DNA of 58,423 nt from a virus: IMG/VR virus record IMGVR_UViG_3300027822_000013, positions 1 through 58,423 of that record. One strand, given 5' to 3'. The position numbers and the translations under genes were made by a program. Under the pieces are notes generated by a model. The model saw only the letters and a program-made list of their open reading frames with translations, did not search any database and had not been told where the DNA came from. Shown piece after piece: positions 29,553 through 37,680 of this stretch. Position 1 is the stretch's first letter; every line of letters starts with the position of its first letter.

Positions 29553-31852
29553 CACCAATCCCCCTTCATTCCAGTTGTTGTTTCCCACATCTCTCTACAC
29601 TCCTTCAATTCAGGCATCACGTAAAAATAGGGTCTGCGATCCTCCCATTTTTCCCAGCCTTCCTTATCAAACACCTTCACTTGGGCAGCTTTCTGGATGG
29701 TTCCTACATCACCCACCCTCTTCAAATATTTACCCAAAGTCATCTTTGTGAGCCGTTTATAAATCCCGGCATTGCGTGCCCACACAATATAGTCCTCCCA
29801 GATTTCTTCTTTCTGGACCTCCACCTCCCATTTGTCGTGATCAACCAACATACGACCTTCGCACAACTTATGGTACCACCAGGAACTTTCATGAGTCATG
29901 TTAAGCATTTTTTGTTCCTGCAATGCTCCTGTTTTGGGCACTGCTCGTATATCGAAATCAGTTAAATCATAGTTCAGTAGATACCATAACAGGTTTTCAT
30001 ATCCCCCGTTTTTTAAATCTTTGGCTAGTTGCCCAAAGTAGATGCTGTCTTGCATTACACCATCACCCACATCCAAAACAAAGTACCGTCTTTCATCCAT
30101 TCCCGCCGGGATGACCCACTCAGCGTTTGAAGCTAGAAATAGGTGAACATAGTTTGGGGCGGCAACAACATCAATGCCCTTGGCTTCAATGGCTAGCAAT
30201 TCTTCAGTCACCAGACTTTTCAAGACGCTCTCATGCTTTTTGTCCCCAGCATAGAAAGCTTCATCACCAAACAACACTACGCAGTCTCGTAAATGAGCAT
30301 TAAAACTGCCAACCAAATGTTTGGGGTCACTCACCTGAAGATAATGACGACCAAATAGCTTCCCAAAGTGTTTAACAAAGAAAGATTTACCCACTCCCTG
30401 CCTCCCCCGCATGACGACTGCCACTTGTCCGGGGGTGGCGGGGTCTTTTACACACCTAGCCAATAACCCAAGCAAATACTCGTAATACATGGTGTTGTTG
30501 TTACACACATTTCTCCTAAGGTGGGTGAGAAAGCTTTCATGTTTCGTTCCGGGTACAGCCTCCACCCCGAACCCTTTCCAAAGATTGTACACATCTCCTT
30601 TCACTTCTTTTCCTGGGTGGAAAACAATTGTTTCATATTGTCGCCGGGAAGGGTGGTCAAGCCACCATCCCCCAACAGGCTTCATTACAGGTCCATTCTT
30701 GTTCATCCCCACTTGTATTTTCTGATGAGAGTATCGGTTTTTAAAATCAGTGAAAGCTTGAAGGGTCAGTTTAGGTCTATCCAAGATGTGGTCTTCAACT
30801 TCCTCCAGTATTCTACACTTGCCACCAATGTTACCTATCACAGCATGTTTTTCGTTCAGCCTCATCAACCAGGGGTCAATTGCATCTTCTCTAGCTCGTT
30901 CTATCTGGCGCTTGGCGTACCCCTCTATGTTTGATCCTTTATCGAGTACGCTTTCACTGATCAAAAAGTCGGGATCAGTAATGACTGAAAATATAAGGTC
31001 ATCACTGCATTTTTGGCGCACCATTTCACAACATACAGCAAACAGTGCTTCAGACCTGGAACTGTATTTGTCAGGGTTATCGGGATGGACCCCCTGAACG
31101 ATGGTAGCTTTACACCAATCCGGTACGTCTTCCAACTCATCTACTGATGAAAGTCTTTCCACGTTACCTGATACCTGGACAGTACCACTATTAGTGCCCC
31201 CTTCAACCTGGACTTTAGGAGCAGGGGTGAAGATTTCTAGGGGGTATTCCTCTGCCCCGAACTTGACCAGCCTCGCCAAAGCTCTAACACGTCCTTTGGC
31301 TGCTTTCTTAGCATCAGGGATGTTAACAGTACCCGGCAACCGCATGATGCGATCAATGTTATGGCAATTATCTGCAGTAAATAAATTTTCCAAAGCAATA
31401 TTATACCGGGCAGCATCTTCAGCCAACGGTACGTTTCCCCCAATGGGAATGGGTTCCATGAGTTTCCAAAATCCTTGATAACCACCACCCGAAAACACCA
31501 CCACCGTAGGGGGTGTTTGGGCATTCTCAAGCAACAATCGTGCCCTGTCTTGTTCCTCTTCAATATTCTCCCCTATGCGAGGGTCAATATCTACGTGTAA
31601 CCACCGCACTTCAGAGATATCAGCCCTGGCTGCTTTACGATTCATAAACCGTAAAGCTGGATTTACTTGAAAATATATGTTACGTTTACCGTTCCATTTT
31701 TCCAACCAGGGACGTAATTCACTGAGTTTTAGTTGATTTGTAGCAATTGTCTTTTTATCTGGGTCAATACAGGTGAGCACAAAGGGTTCGCCCCACCGTC
31801 TGAGAAAATCAACCGCTTCCTCATTGTTCCCAATACCAGAGTAACTCATCAC
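29552..31852 (-). CDS. Primase-helicase (AEP-like primase plus SF3-like helicase)
   Basis: 766 residues. N-terminal half: VRWLHVDIDPRIGEN, then TVVVFSGGGYQGFWKLMEPI, the D-x-D and S-G-G-x-x-x-x-W pattern of archaeo-eukaryotic-type primases (about residues 75-140). C-terminal half: VVMRGRQGVGKSFFVKHFGKL (Walker A near 480), VVLFGDEAFYAG (Walker B), VHLFLASNAEWVIPAGMDERRYF (motif C and sensor/arginine finger), the D5/SF3-like helicase arrangement with a following domain. Such proteins prime and unwind DNA for phage replication. It is in the same operon as the DNA polymerase and helicases. Confidence 0.85.
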   Translation of the reverse strand: MMSYSGIGNNEEAVDFLRRWGEPFVLTCIDPDKKTIATNQLKLSELRPWLEKWNGKRNIYFQVNPALRFMNRKAARADISEVRWLHVDIDPRIGENIEEEQDRARLLLENAQTPPTVVVFSGGGYQGFWKLMEPIPIGGNVPLAEDAARYNIALENLFTADNCHNIDRIMRLPGTVNIPDAKKAAKGRVRALARLVKFGAEEYPLEIFTPAPKVQVEGGTNSGTVQVSGNVERLSSVDELEDVPDWCKATIVQGVHPDNPDKYSSRSEALFAVCCEMVRQKCSDDLIFSVITDPDFLISESVLDKGSNIEGYAKRQIERAREDAIDPWLMRLNEKHAVIGNIGGKCRILEEVEDHILDRPKLTLQAFTDFKNRYSHQKIQVGMNKNGPVMKPVGGWWLDHPSRRQYETIVFHPGKEVKGDVYNLWKGFGVEAVPGTKHESFLTHLRRNVCNNNTMYYEYLLGLLARCVKDPATPGQVAVVMRGRQGVGKSFFVKHFGKLFGRHYLQVSDPKHLVGSFNAHLRDCVVLFGDEAFYAGDKKHESVLKSLVTEELLAIEAKGIDVVAAPNYVHLFLASNAEWVIPAGMDERRYFVLDVGDGVMQDSIYFGQLAKDLKNGGYENLLWYLLNYDLTDFDIRAVPKTGALQEQKMLNMTHESSWWYHKLCEGRMLVDHDKWEVEVQKEEIWEDYIVWARNAGIYKRLTKMTLGKYLKRVGDVGTIQKAAQVKVFDKEGWEKWEDRRPYFYVMPELKECREMWETTTGMKGDW

Positions 31853-32147
31853 ACCCTATTTTTCCTGTTTCTACTAACCAAACCCATTGTTTGGTTTTCC
31901 CGATTTCTTTTCCAACCTGATCCATGGTTTTTCTACATCTACGCCTCATGATGTAGCACCGTTCAGCATGGGTGGGGGTAATATCCCCAGTCAATTTCTT
32001 TAAATCTTCAGCAACTTTCCTTTGACCCCTTTCCATTTCCCCTATGGCCCAGGGAGTGTGGGGTGGGATTTGATTGCGTGGGGTCTTAGTCCTGCGCCGC
32101 CATAGGAGCAGTTTCTCACTTGAAGTAAGAATTATGGAGTGGCTCAT
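31821..32147 (-). CDS. HTH-containing regulator-like protein
   Basis: 108 residues. C-terminal segment AERCYIMRRRCRKTMDQVGKEIGKTKQWVWLVETGKIG matches an Xre/HTH_3-type helix-turn-helix (S/T-x-x-x-L-A-x-x-x-G-x-S-x-x-x-I-x-x-x-E-x-G). A second, weaker HTH-like segment is at residues 15-40. Overlaps the primase gene by about 30 bases and the nuclease-like gene by four bases. May regulate the operon or bind the origin. Confidence 0.6.
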   Translation of the reverse strand: MSHSIILTSSEKLLLWRRRTKTPRNQIPPHTPWAIGEMERGQRKVAEDLKKLTGDITPTHAERCYIMRRRCRKTMDQVGKEIGKTKQWVWLVETGKIGCDELLWYWEQ

Positions 32148-32539
32148 CTACAATACTTTCTTAGGAATGGAGTCAACCCAGCAATACCTGTTTCGCTATA
32201 CCACACACATAGTTCTATTAATTGGGGGCGGGTTAAATCACCCACTTGCTTTACTTCGTTTCCAGGAATCAACAACCATTCTCTTTTACATTGAATCAAC
32301 AACCAAGAAACTCCCCCACTCATCCATCGTCTTCTGAGAAATAGTTTTTGTTCCAAGTTGAAATGATCCAATCTGACGGGTCCTTCCCTAACAGGCCAGG
32401 ACCGTAACCACTTCAATTCGATCCACCCGGATAAATAATTGACGTCTGGCGTGCCCGGCCAACAGGGGTTTTCTACGGCAACAGCGTGAAGGGGTTTAAG
32501 CTCCTTCACCACTCTTGACCGTTGATCTGTTTCAGCCAT
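32144..32539 (-). CDS. PD-(D/E)XK nuclease-like protein (VRR-NUC / resolvase-like)
   Basis: 131 residues from ATG 32539, following GTACT; an earlier ATG overlaps the upstream gene. VENPCWPGTPDVNYLSGWIELKWL has the P-D-x(n)-E-L-K core of restriction-endonuclease-fold nucleases (a G-T-P-D pattern followed by W-I-E-L-K), and a second conserved block FNLEQKLFLRRRWMSGGVSWLLIQ corresponds to the helix-strand after the active site in VRR-NUC/resolvase-like phage proteins. Probable structure-specific or recombination nuclease. Confidence 0.7.
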   Translation of the reverse strand: MAETDQRSRVVKELKPLHAVAVENPCWPGTPDVNYLSGWIELKWLRSWPVREGPVRLDHFNLEQKLFLRRRWMSGGVSWLLIQCKREWLLIPGNEVKQVGDLTRPQLIELCVWYSETGIAGLTPFLRKYCR

Positions 32540-33092
32540 AGTACTCTCTCCACAAATCTTCCGTGAAGGTATCGGGCACGTTTTCTTCAACCAGTTTGAT
32601 AAGTTTTTTCAGTTTGGTCGTCAATTCTTTCTCGTTTTCCGATTGGGTGTGTCGCAAAAATAACTCAGAAGGTTTTGCCCTCTTTCTTTGGCGGTTCCTA
32701 TCTCCACTTTTCTTGTAAGCTTCCTTGGCCATTTCCTTAGCAGCCAACATGGCTTCAGCGTGGTTGGAGTACAAAAGTTCTTCACGGTAAACAGAACCGG
32801 ACCCCACGCCAGTTTCTTTACACATATAGGTGACTTTATCCTCTTCACCTAATTGTTCCTGGACTTTACGTTGGCCAACGGTAAGCATCTCTACTGACGG
32901 GTCAAACTTTTCAACAATTAGACTGTGACGATTATGGATGTCAGTACACCGAGGACAATTCATTTCCAGAATTTCCCCGCCAGGGGTGGTGACTTTCCAT
33001 TTCCCAGTGTTTAGGCAATCAGGACAATCCAGAGTGTGAGCACGTCCCTCAATCACCGGGTAGTACACTTTTTGGTTCAGTTCGTACTTCAT
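32532..33092 (-). CDS. Zinc-ribbon-containing unknown protein
   Basis: 186 residues from ATG 33092 (third of three adjacent ATGs, best spaced to AAAGGA). CPDCLNTGKWKVTTPGGEILEMNCPRC is a DnaJ-like zinc binding pair (C-x2-C ... C-x2-C, residues about 22-48). The remainder is helical and basic (AKEMAKEAYKKSGDRNRQRKRAKP, then KELTTKLKKLIKLVEENV). Probably nucleic-acid or protein binding. Function unknown. Confidence 0.65.
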   Translation of the reverse strand: MKYELNQKVYYPVIEGRAHTLDCPDCLNTGKWKVTTPGGEILEMNCPRCTDIHNRHSLIVEKFDPSVEMLTVGQRKVQEQLGEEDKVTYMCKETGVGSGSVYREELLYSNHAEAMLAAKEMAKEAYKKSGDRNRQRKRAKPSELFLRHTQSENEKELTTKLKKLIKLVEENVPDTFTEDLWREYYG

Positions 33093-33306
33093 CATCATTT
33101 CCTTTCACAGGGTTCATCCATTCCAAGGCACTTTCCAGTGTTTCAATTAATTTCCTGGCTGCTTCTTGAGACATAGAAAAACTATTATCCACACCCACCT
33201 CTGGATGTAGGTGTCTCATTTTTACCATAGGTCCATATAGGGTATCATCTTTGCGGCTTACGTCCAGAAAGCTGTGTCCACTACTCAGTACTATTCTTTT
33301 TGTCAT
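33049..33306 (-). CDS. Unknown small protein
   Basis: 85 residues. MTKRIVLSSGHSFLDVSRKDDTLYGPMVKMRHLHP then a helix (SMSQEAARKLIETLESALEWM). Overlaps the neighbours at both ends (about 26 and 44 bases). No known domain. Confidence 0.55.
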   Translation of the reverse strand: MTKRIVLSSGHSFLDVSRKDDTLYGPMVKMRHLHPEVGVDNSFSMSQEAARKLIETLESALEWMNPVKGNDDEVRTEPKSVLPGD

Positions 33307-33781
33307 CCTCTTTTCCTTTCCCTAAGTTGTAGAGATTCAGGGACCTAATCTTACCCCCACTGTAAACATCCCTCATACAGGCAATCTGAACAGCCCAACC
33401 AGCTTGGTCGTGTTCAACAGGGGCGTCTTTCATCCCTGTAAAAGCATCCATGGCTGCTAGAGCAAATTGATATCCAGAACCAAGTGCTGCTGGGGCCTGG
33501 ATTTCGATAGGATGGCCGTTTGTGAATTCTCTCATAATCCCTGAATCCCAAACCCAGAATACAAATTTTACATCAGAGGGTACGGGATAGGTTGAGGGTA
33601 GCAGTTCGGTACTTAGGTACCAATCTATGCAAGGCTGAAAATAGGAAATATCGCCAGCAGAAGCAAACACACTCCCCCCTACCACCTTGATTTTCTCAAA
33701 TTCCATCTCTTCAATGGTGCCGTTACTATGAATCAACCCATCAGCAGCCAAGTTCTGTCCGTCCCAAGCAATAGTAGTCAT
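33281..33781 (-). CDS. Ntn-hydrolase, HslV/proteasome-beta-like
   Basis: 166 residues from ATG 33781 (ATGA overlap with the previous gene). MTTIAWDGQNLAADGLIHSNGT is the proteasome/HslV opening, where removal of Met exposes Thr2 as candidate nucleophile; KIKVVGGSVFASAGDISYFQPCIDWY and ALGSGYQFALAAMDAFTGMKDAPVEHDQAGWAVQIACMRDVYSGGKIRSL are the characteristic helix and strand blocks. Phage copies of this fold are known, function unclear; they might cleave a host protein or act in virion maturation. It lacks an obvious partner ATPase (HslU-like) in the window. Confidence 0.8.
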   Translation of the reverse strand: MTTIAWDGQNLAADGLIHSNGTIEEMEFEKIKVVGGSVFASAGDISYFQPCIDWYLSTELLPSTYPVPSDVKFVFWVWDSGIMREFTNGHPIEIQAPAALGSGYQFALAAMDAFTGMKDAPVEHDQAGWAVQIACMRDVYSGGKIRSLNLYNLGKGKEDDKKNSTE

Positions 33782-34053
33782 TTCACTTCCTCTTTCCATT
33801 TAAACCACAACAACCGTACCTTACCGGGTACAAGCTCAACCCATTGTTCCCCCTCAATCCAATCTGCCCAACAGGAAATCCAGCGGAACCAGTTTTCAGA
33901 AATGTCTGGAGGTATTCCATTCACCCCTGTATCGGGAATTGGACCTGTCCATTCATCAGGGCGGTGCATCCAATCGCCCTCACAATGAAGGTTCACGCAT
34001 TCCCATGTACAAGTAGTCTCGTTGTATAATTCCAGCCCCACACTTCGGGTCAT
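33778..34053 (-). CDS. Unknown Trp-rich protein
   Basis: 91 residues, tryptophan-rich (about ten Trp): ETTCTWECVNLHCEGDWMHRPDEWTGPIPD, then SENWFRWISCWADWIEGEQWVELV. Contains several Cys (CTWECVNLHC) possibly binding metal. No known domain. Overlaps its two neighbours by four bases each. Confidence 0.6.
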   Translation of the reverse strand: MTRSVGLELYNETTCTWECVNLHCEGDWMHRPDEWTGPIPDTGVNGIPPDISENWFRWISCWADWIEGEQWVELVPGKVRLLWFKWKEEVK

Positions 34054-34232
34054 ACCAGTTCCTTCTCTTCAGCCAACCATTGGGGGATAGAGAAAAAACT
34101 GAACCCTTCTTTTTTGTCAATTATCGCGACCTGTGATTTGGGCAACCACACTTCCTGGTCACCGTCACCCACCAGGTAAGCTCCATCAGTTTCTCTTACA
34201 ATTTCCAACCATATTTCTTCTACTTCGTCCAT
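34050..34232 (-). CDS. Small unknown protein
   Basis: 60 residues, acidic: MDEVEEIWLEIVRETDGAYLV, GDGDQEVWLPKSQVAII. A short beta-rich peptide resembling small phage proteins that form a W-L-P-K-S-Q-V strand motif, seen in anti-restriction-like or unknown phage proteins. Not assigned. Confidence 0.55.
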   Translation of the reverse strand: MDEVEEIWLEIVRETDGAYLVGDGDQEVWLPKSQVAIIDKKEGFSFFSIPQWLAEEKELV

Positions 34233-34250
34233 ATCATCTATCCTTTGGAT

Positions 34251-34685
34251 TTAGTGAGCTGTACCTTCAGCCTGGGGAGGGATAAAGGGTCTAAATGAAG
34301 ATAACCATTGAAAATGTTTGTACAACATTGCATCAACCTTTTCACATTGGACGTTGAATTGAGCCCCTTCCAATGTCTGTAAATTCTGATATTTGTTGTC
34401 TTGGTCTCCCCGGATTTCTACGTCTAAATTCATGAAAATTCTGGACCCAATCGCAGGCACGAAATTTGGTATGAACATATCTTCATGCCAATCAACATGT
34501 TGCATCATTCCCCCGTTCCTTTTATCCAGGGTCATAAAAGGGCTGATACCGTCCCGGCTGTTCCAAATCCATTCAATGAAACCGTCTTCAGGATTGACAT
34601 ACTTCATCAATCTATAAGCTTCTTTGAATTTGGGGTTTAGAGGGACTGGACGGGGTTCAACACAATCTGTCTTAAATTCAACCAT
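34251..34685 (-). CDS. Unknown protein
   Basis: 144 residues. KEAYRLMKYVNPEDGFIEWIWNSRDGISPFMTLDKRNGGMMQHVDWHEDMFIPNFVPAIG with His/Asp-containing loop and a W-S-S-F-R-P-F ending. The block SRDGISPF recurs in unknown phage proteins. No domain assigned. Confidence 0.6.
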   Translation of the reverse strand: MVEFKTDCVEPRPVPLNPKFKEAYRLMKYVNPEDGFIEWIWNSRDGISPFMTLDKRNGGMMQHVDWHEDMFIPNFVPAIGSRIFMNLDVEIRGDQDNKYQNLQTLEGAQFNVQCEKVDAMLYKHFQWLSSFRPFIPPQAEGTAH

Positions 34686-34686
34686 T

Positions 34687-34917
34687 TTAACTACTCCTTA
34701 CAGCTTTAAATAATCCGTCATCAGGGGTCCAATGGACCACCCACACTTCGTTGTCAATAAACACTTCTACATTATTAGGGGTAATTTCTGAGCGCGCAGC
34801 CCACCTACTTACCATTCCTTCAGCAATAGATTGATTAGTGACATTTCCTGTCATACAGTAAACCCAGGAAGGTTGTCCAAGATCAGGACACATCCATTTG
34901 TAATTTCTGGGACTCAT
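34687..34917 (-). CDS. Small unknown protein
   Basis: 76 residues. NYKWMCPDLGQPSWVYCMTGN has a C-x(13)-C pair; the remainder is strand and helix mixed. Follows ATGA coupling from the membrane gene upstream. Unknown function. Confidence 0.55.
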   Translation of the reverse strand: MSPRNYKWMCPDLGQPSWVYCMTGNVTNQSIAEGMVSRWAARSEITPNNVEVFIDNEVWVVHWTPDDGLFKAVRSS

Positions 34918-35120
34918 GAATGTCCCTCCCCCACCAACACCAATCCGGCGGTTATTAGAAAGACCACTAAAACACCAACCCCCATCATAGTTGATTCATC
35001 AGTGGTTAGACCTAGAGCAACCACCCCTAAGGCTTGTAAAGCACATAAGAATAAGATGAAGATGAGAGTAAATCCCCCCGCTACAAAAACTACACCTACC
35101 CTATACATCAGTTTCTTCAT
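34914..35120 (-). CDS. Small membrane protein
   Basis: 68 residues from ATG 35120, coupled to the next upstream gene by ATGA. Two hydrophobic helices: MYRVGVVFVAGGFTLIFILFLCALQALGVVALGL and MMGVGVLVVFLITAGLVLVG. Unknown function; one of two adjacent two-helix membrane genes just downstream of the polymerase gene. Confidence 0.6.
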   Translation of the reverse strand: MKKLMYRVGVVFVAGGFTLIFILFLCALQALGVVALGLTTDESTMMGVGVLVVFLITAGLVLVGEGHS

Positions 35121-35317
35121 TCTGGTTTCCTTTTTTGTACCAGCAGCCATCCCACCACCAGTAACAACACTGGTACCGCAACTATTATAGTTACCACTAT
35201 GTCCAAAATAGTTAGCTCATATCGTTGAAACCCTATAAGGACATATGCTGTGTAGTAAAACATAACGGCCATTAAACCCAATCCACAATATACCATAAAA
35301 TACCCAAGTTGTTTCAT
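35117..35317 (-). CDS. Small membrane protein
   Basis: 66 residues from ATG 35317, ATGA overlap with the polymerase stop. Two membrane helices: YFMVYCGLGLMAVMFYYTAYVLI and TILDIVVTIIVAVPVLLLVVGWLLV. Unknown function. Confidence 0.6.
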   Translation of the reverse strand: MKQLGYFMVYCGLGLMAVMFYYTAYVLIGFQRYELTILDIVVTIIVAVPVLLLVVGWLLVQKRKPE

Positions 35318-37206
35318 TCTATCTCTCCCCAACTAGGTCCAGTTTCAACATCTACTTTGCTGGGAACCTCAAGAGGTACACACTCCACCATTATATCGGC
35401 CAGCATCTTTGCATCCTTAGGGGAACCACTCATGTTGATTTCATCGTGTACTTGTAATTGTATTTCCAACCCAGCTTTGTCGGCTTCAACCATGGCCTGT
35501 TTTGTTTGGTCGGCACTACTACCTTGTATAAGTCGGTTAAGAGCTTTATGTGTCCAATCAAACCCACCCCCGTTAATTTGAGGAAACCTGCATTTGCGAC
35601 CCAGGATAGTTCGTATGAACCCAACACGCTTTGCTTGTGTTTCACACTTCTTTGATAACCTCTTTATGTAAGGTGCGTGGTGATTAAAAGTGTCCAGAAT
35701 GTTTTGTGCTTCGGGACCGGCCACCTCATAAACTTTTTCAAATTTCCCACTGCCTTGCCTCCTCATAGCTGTGGGCAATCCAAGGTTTCGTGCTAGTTTA
35801 GCTCCTCCCATTCCATAACAAAGGCCCAAGAAAATATCTTTCGCATAGGTTCTTTTTAGTCCTGTTAGATCAGCCATAAATTGGTGGTTGTCTAGATCAG
35901 GGTTTTCAACATAGGCTTTTACAGCTTTATCAGCCCCACCACACCTAGCCAGATAGGCATAATGGGTGGTCATACGAGGTTCTTGCTGTGAATAGTCGTT
36001 ACAAATCCACTCCCCGTGATCCGGCCTATATATACCGCGCCACTGCTTGGCGTAGGCTCCACGGGAAGGTTGTTGCTGTAGGTTGGGCTGTTCTGAACTT
36101 AACCTCCCAAAGCCTGCGCCTCCTAAGCTGCCGTCATCCTTCTGTTTCCTAAGCTGGTTGAATAAGCAATGAATACGGCCATCCACCATTCTATCCATTA
36201 TGGATTGTACAAAGGTGGTACGCAATTTGTTGTATTGACGAGCCACCAAAATCTGTTTACAAACGGGGTGATCACTTCCTTCAAGAATTGCTTTGTCAAT
36301 CTTGGGTTTCCCGGTCGGGGTTTCTCCCAAGGAAAAATTGATGGCTTTCATGACTGGTACCAGTTTGGCTGCTTTGTATACATCCCCTTCAGCCACCATC
36401 ACCCCACTCAATCGTTTTATTTCGTGCAAGGCAGCTCTTTCGGTTTCCAGTGCCATGTTTGATATTTGGGCTAATCGGTCCTGATCAATCAGCACTCCCC
36501 TCTGCCTCATCTTTAAAAGAACCGGCATAACAGCAGATTCAAGCTCGTATATTTGCCCTAATTCCTGTTTGTCGATTTCTCTTTCTTGTTTCCTCAAAAT
36601 TTGTAGAGGTAACGAAGCATCTTCTTCAGCATAAGGTCCTACATATTCTGCCGGCAAAGTCCATATTTTTCCTTTCCAGCTTCGGGTCTTTAGGTTGATA
36701 CCGTAAGATACACAGGCCTCTTTCATCAAATTCTCTTCTTTACCAGAAAACCCCCACCGTTCCGCAATTGCTTGAAGAGAGTACGATTTATGAAGTTCAC
36801 TGATTAGGGGATCAGCAATCATAACATCAAGAAATCTAGATATACCAGTAAACCGTACACTATAAGCATCAAGCCAATCAAGATCATACTGTAAATTTGC
36901 CCCACATATTATTCCTTCATAGTTTTTGGCTTGATGTCGAAGGTAGTTCATCACGTTCTCTTCAGGAAGGTTCCCCCCTCCCTTATGACCTGTGGGAAGG
37001 TAAAATGAGGGACCATCCTCAATCGCAAAGGATATTCCCGCAATGTGACTATTACCCCGGCGTGCCCCCGGCCCCATTGTAGTTAGGTCAGGATCATTGG
37101 TTTCAGTGTCTATCCCAATCCGCTTAATTCCCTTCCAATCAGGAAGGGAATTAAGGTCAGGGGCAACCCAATCGGAATCAGGTTTAAAGAGAGGCAATTG
37201 ATCCAT
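35314..37206 (-). CDS. DNA polymerase, family A, with 3'-5' exonuclease
   Basis: 630 residues. Exonuclease motifs: IGIDTETND (Asp33, Glu35), NLQYDLDWL (Asp108) and YAEEDAS (Asp196). Polymerase motifs: A, NDYSQQEPRM (Asp404; canonical IELR replaced by QEPR), B, RTYAKDIFLGLCYGMG (Arg452, Lys456, Leu460, Tyr464), C, QVHDEINM (Asp588, Glu589). No 5'-3' exonuclease domain. Leu460 corresponds to E. coli Pol I Phe762, so this is a Leu762-type phage polymerase. It is the replicative polymerase of the phage. If thymine is replaced by a modified base, it must accept that triphosphate or the modification is post-replicative. Confidence 0.93.
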   Translation of the reverse strand: MDQLPLFKPDSDWVAPDLNSLPDWKGIKRIGIDTETNDPDLTTMGPGARRGNSHIAGISFAIEDGPSFYLPTGHKGGGNLPEENVMNYLRHQAKNYEGIICGANLQYDLDWLDAYSVRFTGISRFLDVMIADPLISELHKSYSLQAIAERWGFSGKEENLMKEACVSYGINLKTRSWKGKIWTLPAEYVGPYAEEDASLPLQILRKQEREIDKQELGQIYELESAVMPVLLKMRQRGVLIDQDRLAQISNMALETERAALHEIKRLSGVMVAEGDVYKAAKLVPVMKAINFSLGETPTGKPKIDKAILEGSDHPVCKQILVARQYNKLRTTFVQSIMDRMVDGRIHCLFNQLRKQKDDGSLGGAGFGRLSSEQPNLQQQPSRGAYAKQWRGIYRPDHGEWICNDYSQQEPRMTTHYAYLARCGGADKAVKAYVENPDLDNHQFMADLTGLKRTYAKDIFLGLCYGMGGAKLARNLGLPTAMRRQGSGKFEKVYEVAGPEAQNILDTFNHHAPYIKRLSKKCETQAKRVGFIRTILGRKCRFPQINGGGFDWTHKALNRLIQGSSADQTKQAMVEADKAGLEIQLQVHDEINMSGSPKDAKMLADIMVECVPLEVPSKVDVETGPSWGEIE

Positions 37207-37666
37207 CAGACCACCCTTTTAGTTCCAAATCAAGCAGAGACCGAAACAAGTTCAACACCAAACCTGGCTTCACGTTAAACACATCCCATTTATTGACATT
37301 AAATTCTGCTGCTTGTTCAAGTAATTCCCAAGCCATGAACTGACTGTCCACAGTCATGCCTTCTGCATAGTCCAGGGGTTCATGAAGTTCATGAAGTACC
37401 AAGATTAGATACCTCCTCAAATCCCGTACATCATCCCTGATACCTTCGTCACGGTCATCATTACCCATAGCCGCCAACAAAGATCGCTGTTGGGTTTGCT
37501 GGCTAATCCGGTCCCACTTTCTAGCCAACATCATAAAGGCCCCTCCCCCTCCCCTCTTTTTCCAACTGTCCCCGTAGTCTTCAGCTTTTTTGATCAAAAC
37601 TTGAACATCGTTCTTTACAATATTCAAGGCAAGATCACCACTGATGCGGCTTAATCGAGTATCCAT
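37184..37666 (-). CDS. DUF1599-like (nucleotide modification associated domain 1)
   Basis: 160 residues. VLIKKAEDYGDSWKKRGGGGAFMMLARKWDRI matches the K-x-x-D-Y-G-x-x-W ... L-x-x-K-x-x-R pattern of the DUF1599 family, named Nmad1 because it occurs beside DNA-base modification genes; GIRDDVRDLRRYLILVLHEL follows. The family is helical and distantly like MazG-type nucleotide pyrophosphohydrolases, but catalysis is unproven. Adjacent to the polymerase and the nucleotidase and thymidylate synthase homologues, it is likely involved in shaping the nucleotide pool. Confidence 0.7.
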   Translation of the reverse strand: MDTRLSRISGDLALNIVKNDVQVLIKKAEDYGDSWKKRGGGGAFMMLARKWDRISQQTQQRSLLAAMGNDDRDEGIRDDVRDLRRYLILVLHELHEPLDYAEGMTVDSQFMAWELLEQAAEFNVNKWDVFNVKPGLVLNLFRSLLDLELKGWSDGSIASL

Positions 37667-37680
37667 TTCATTTTCCTGTT

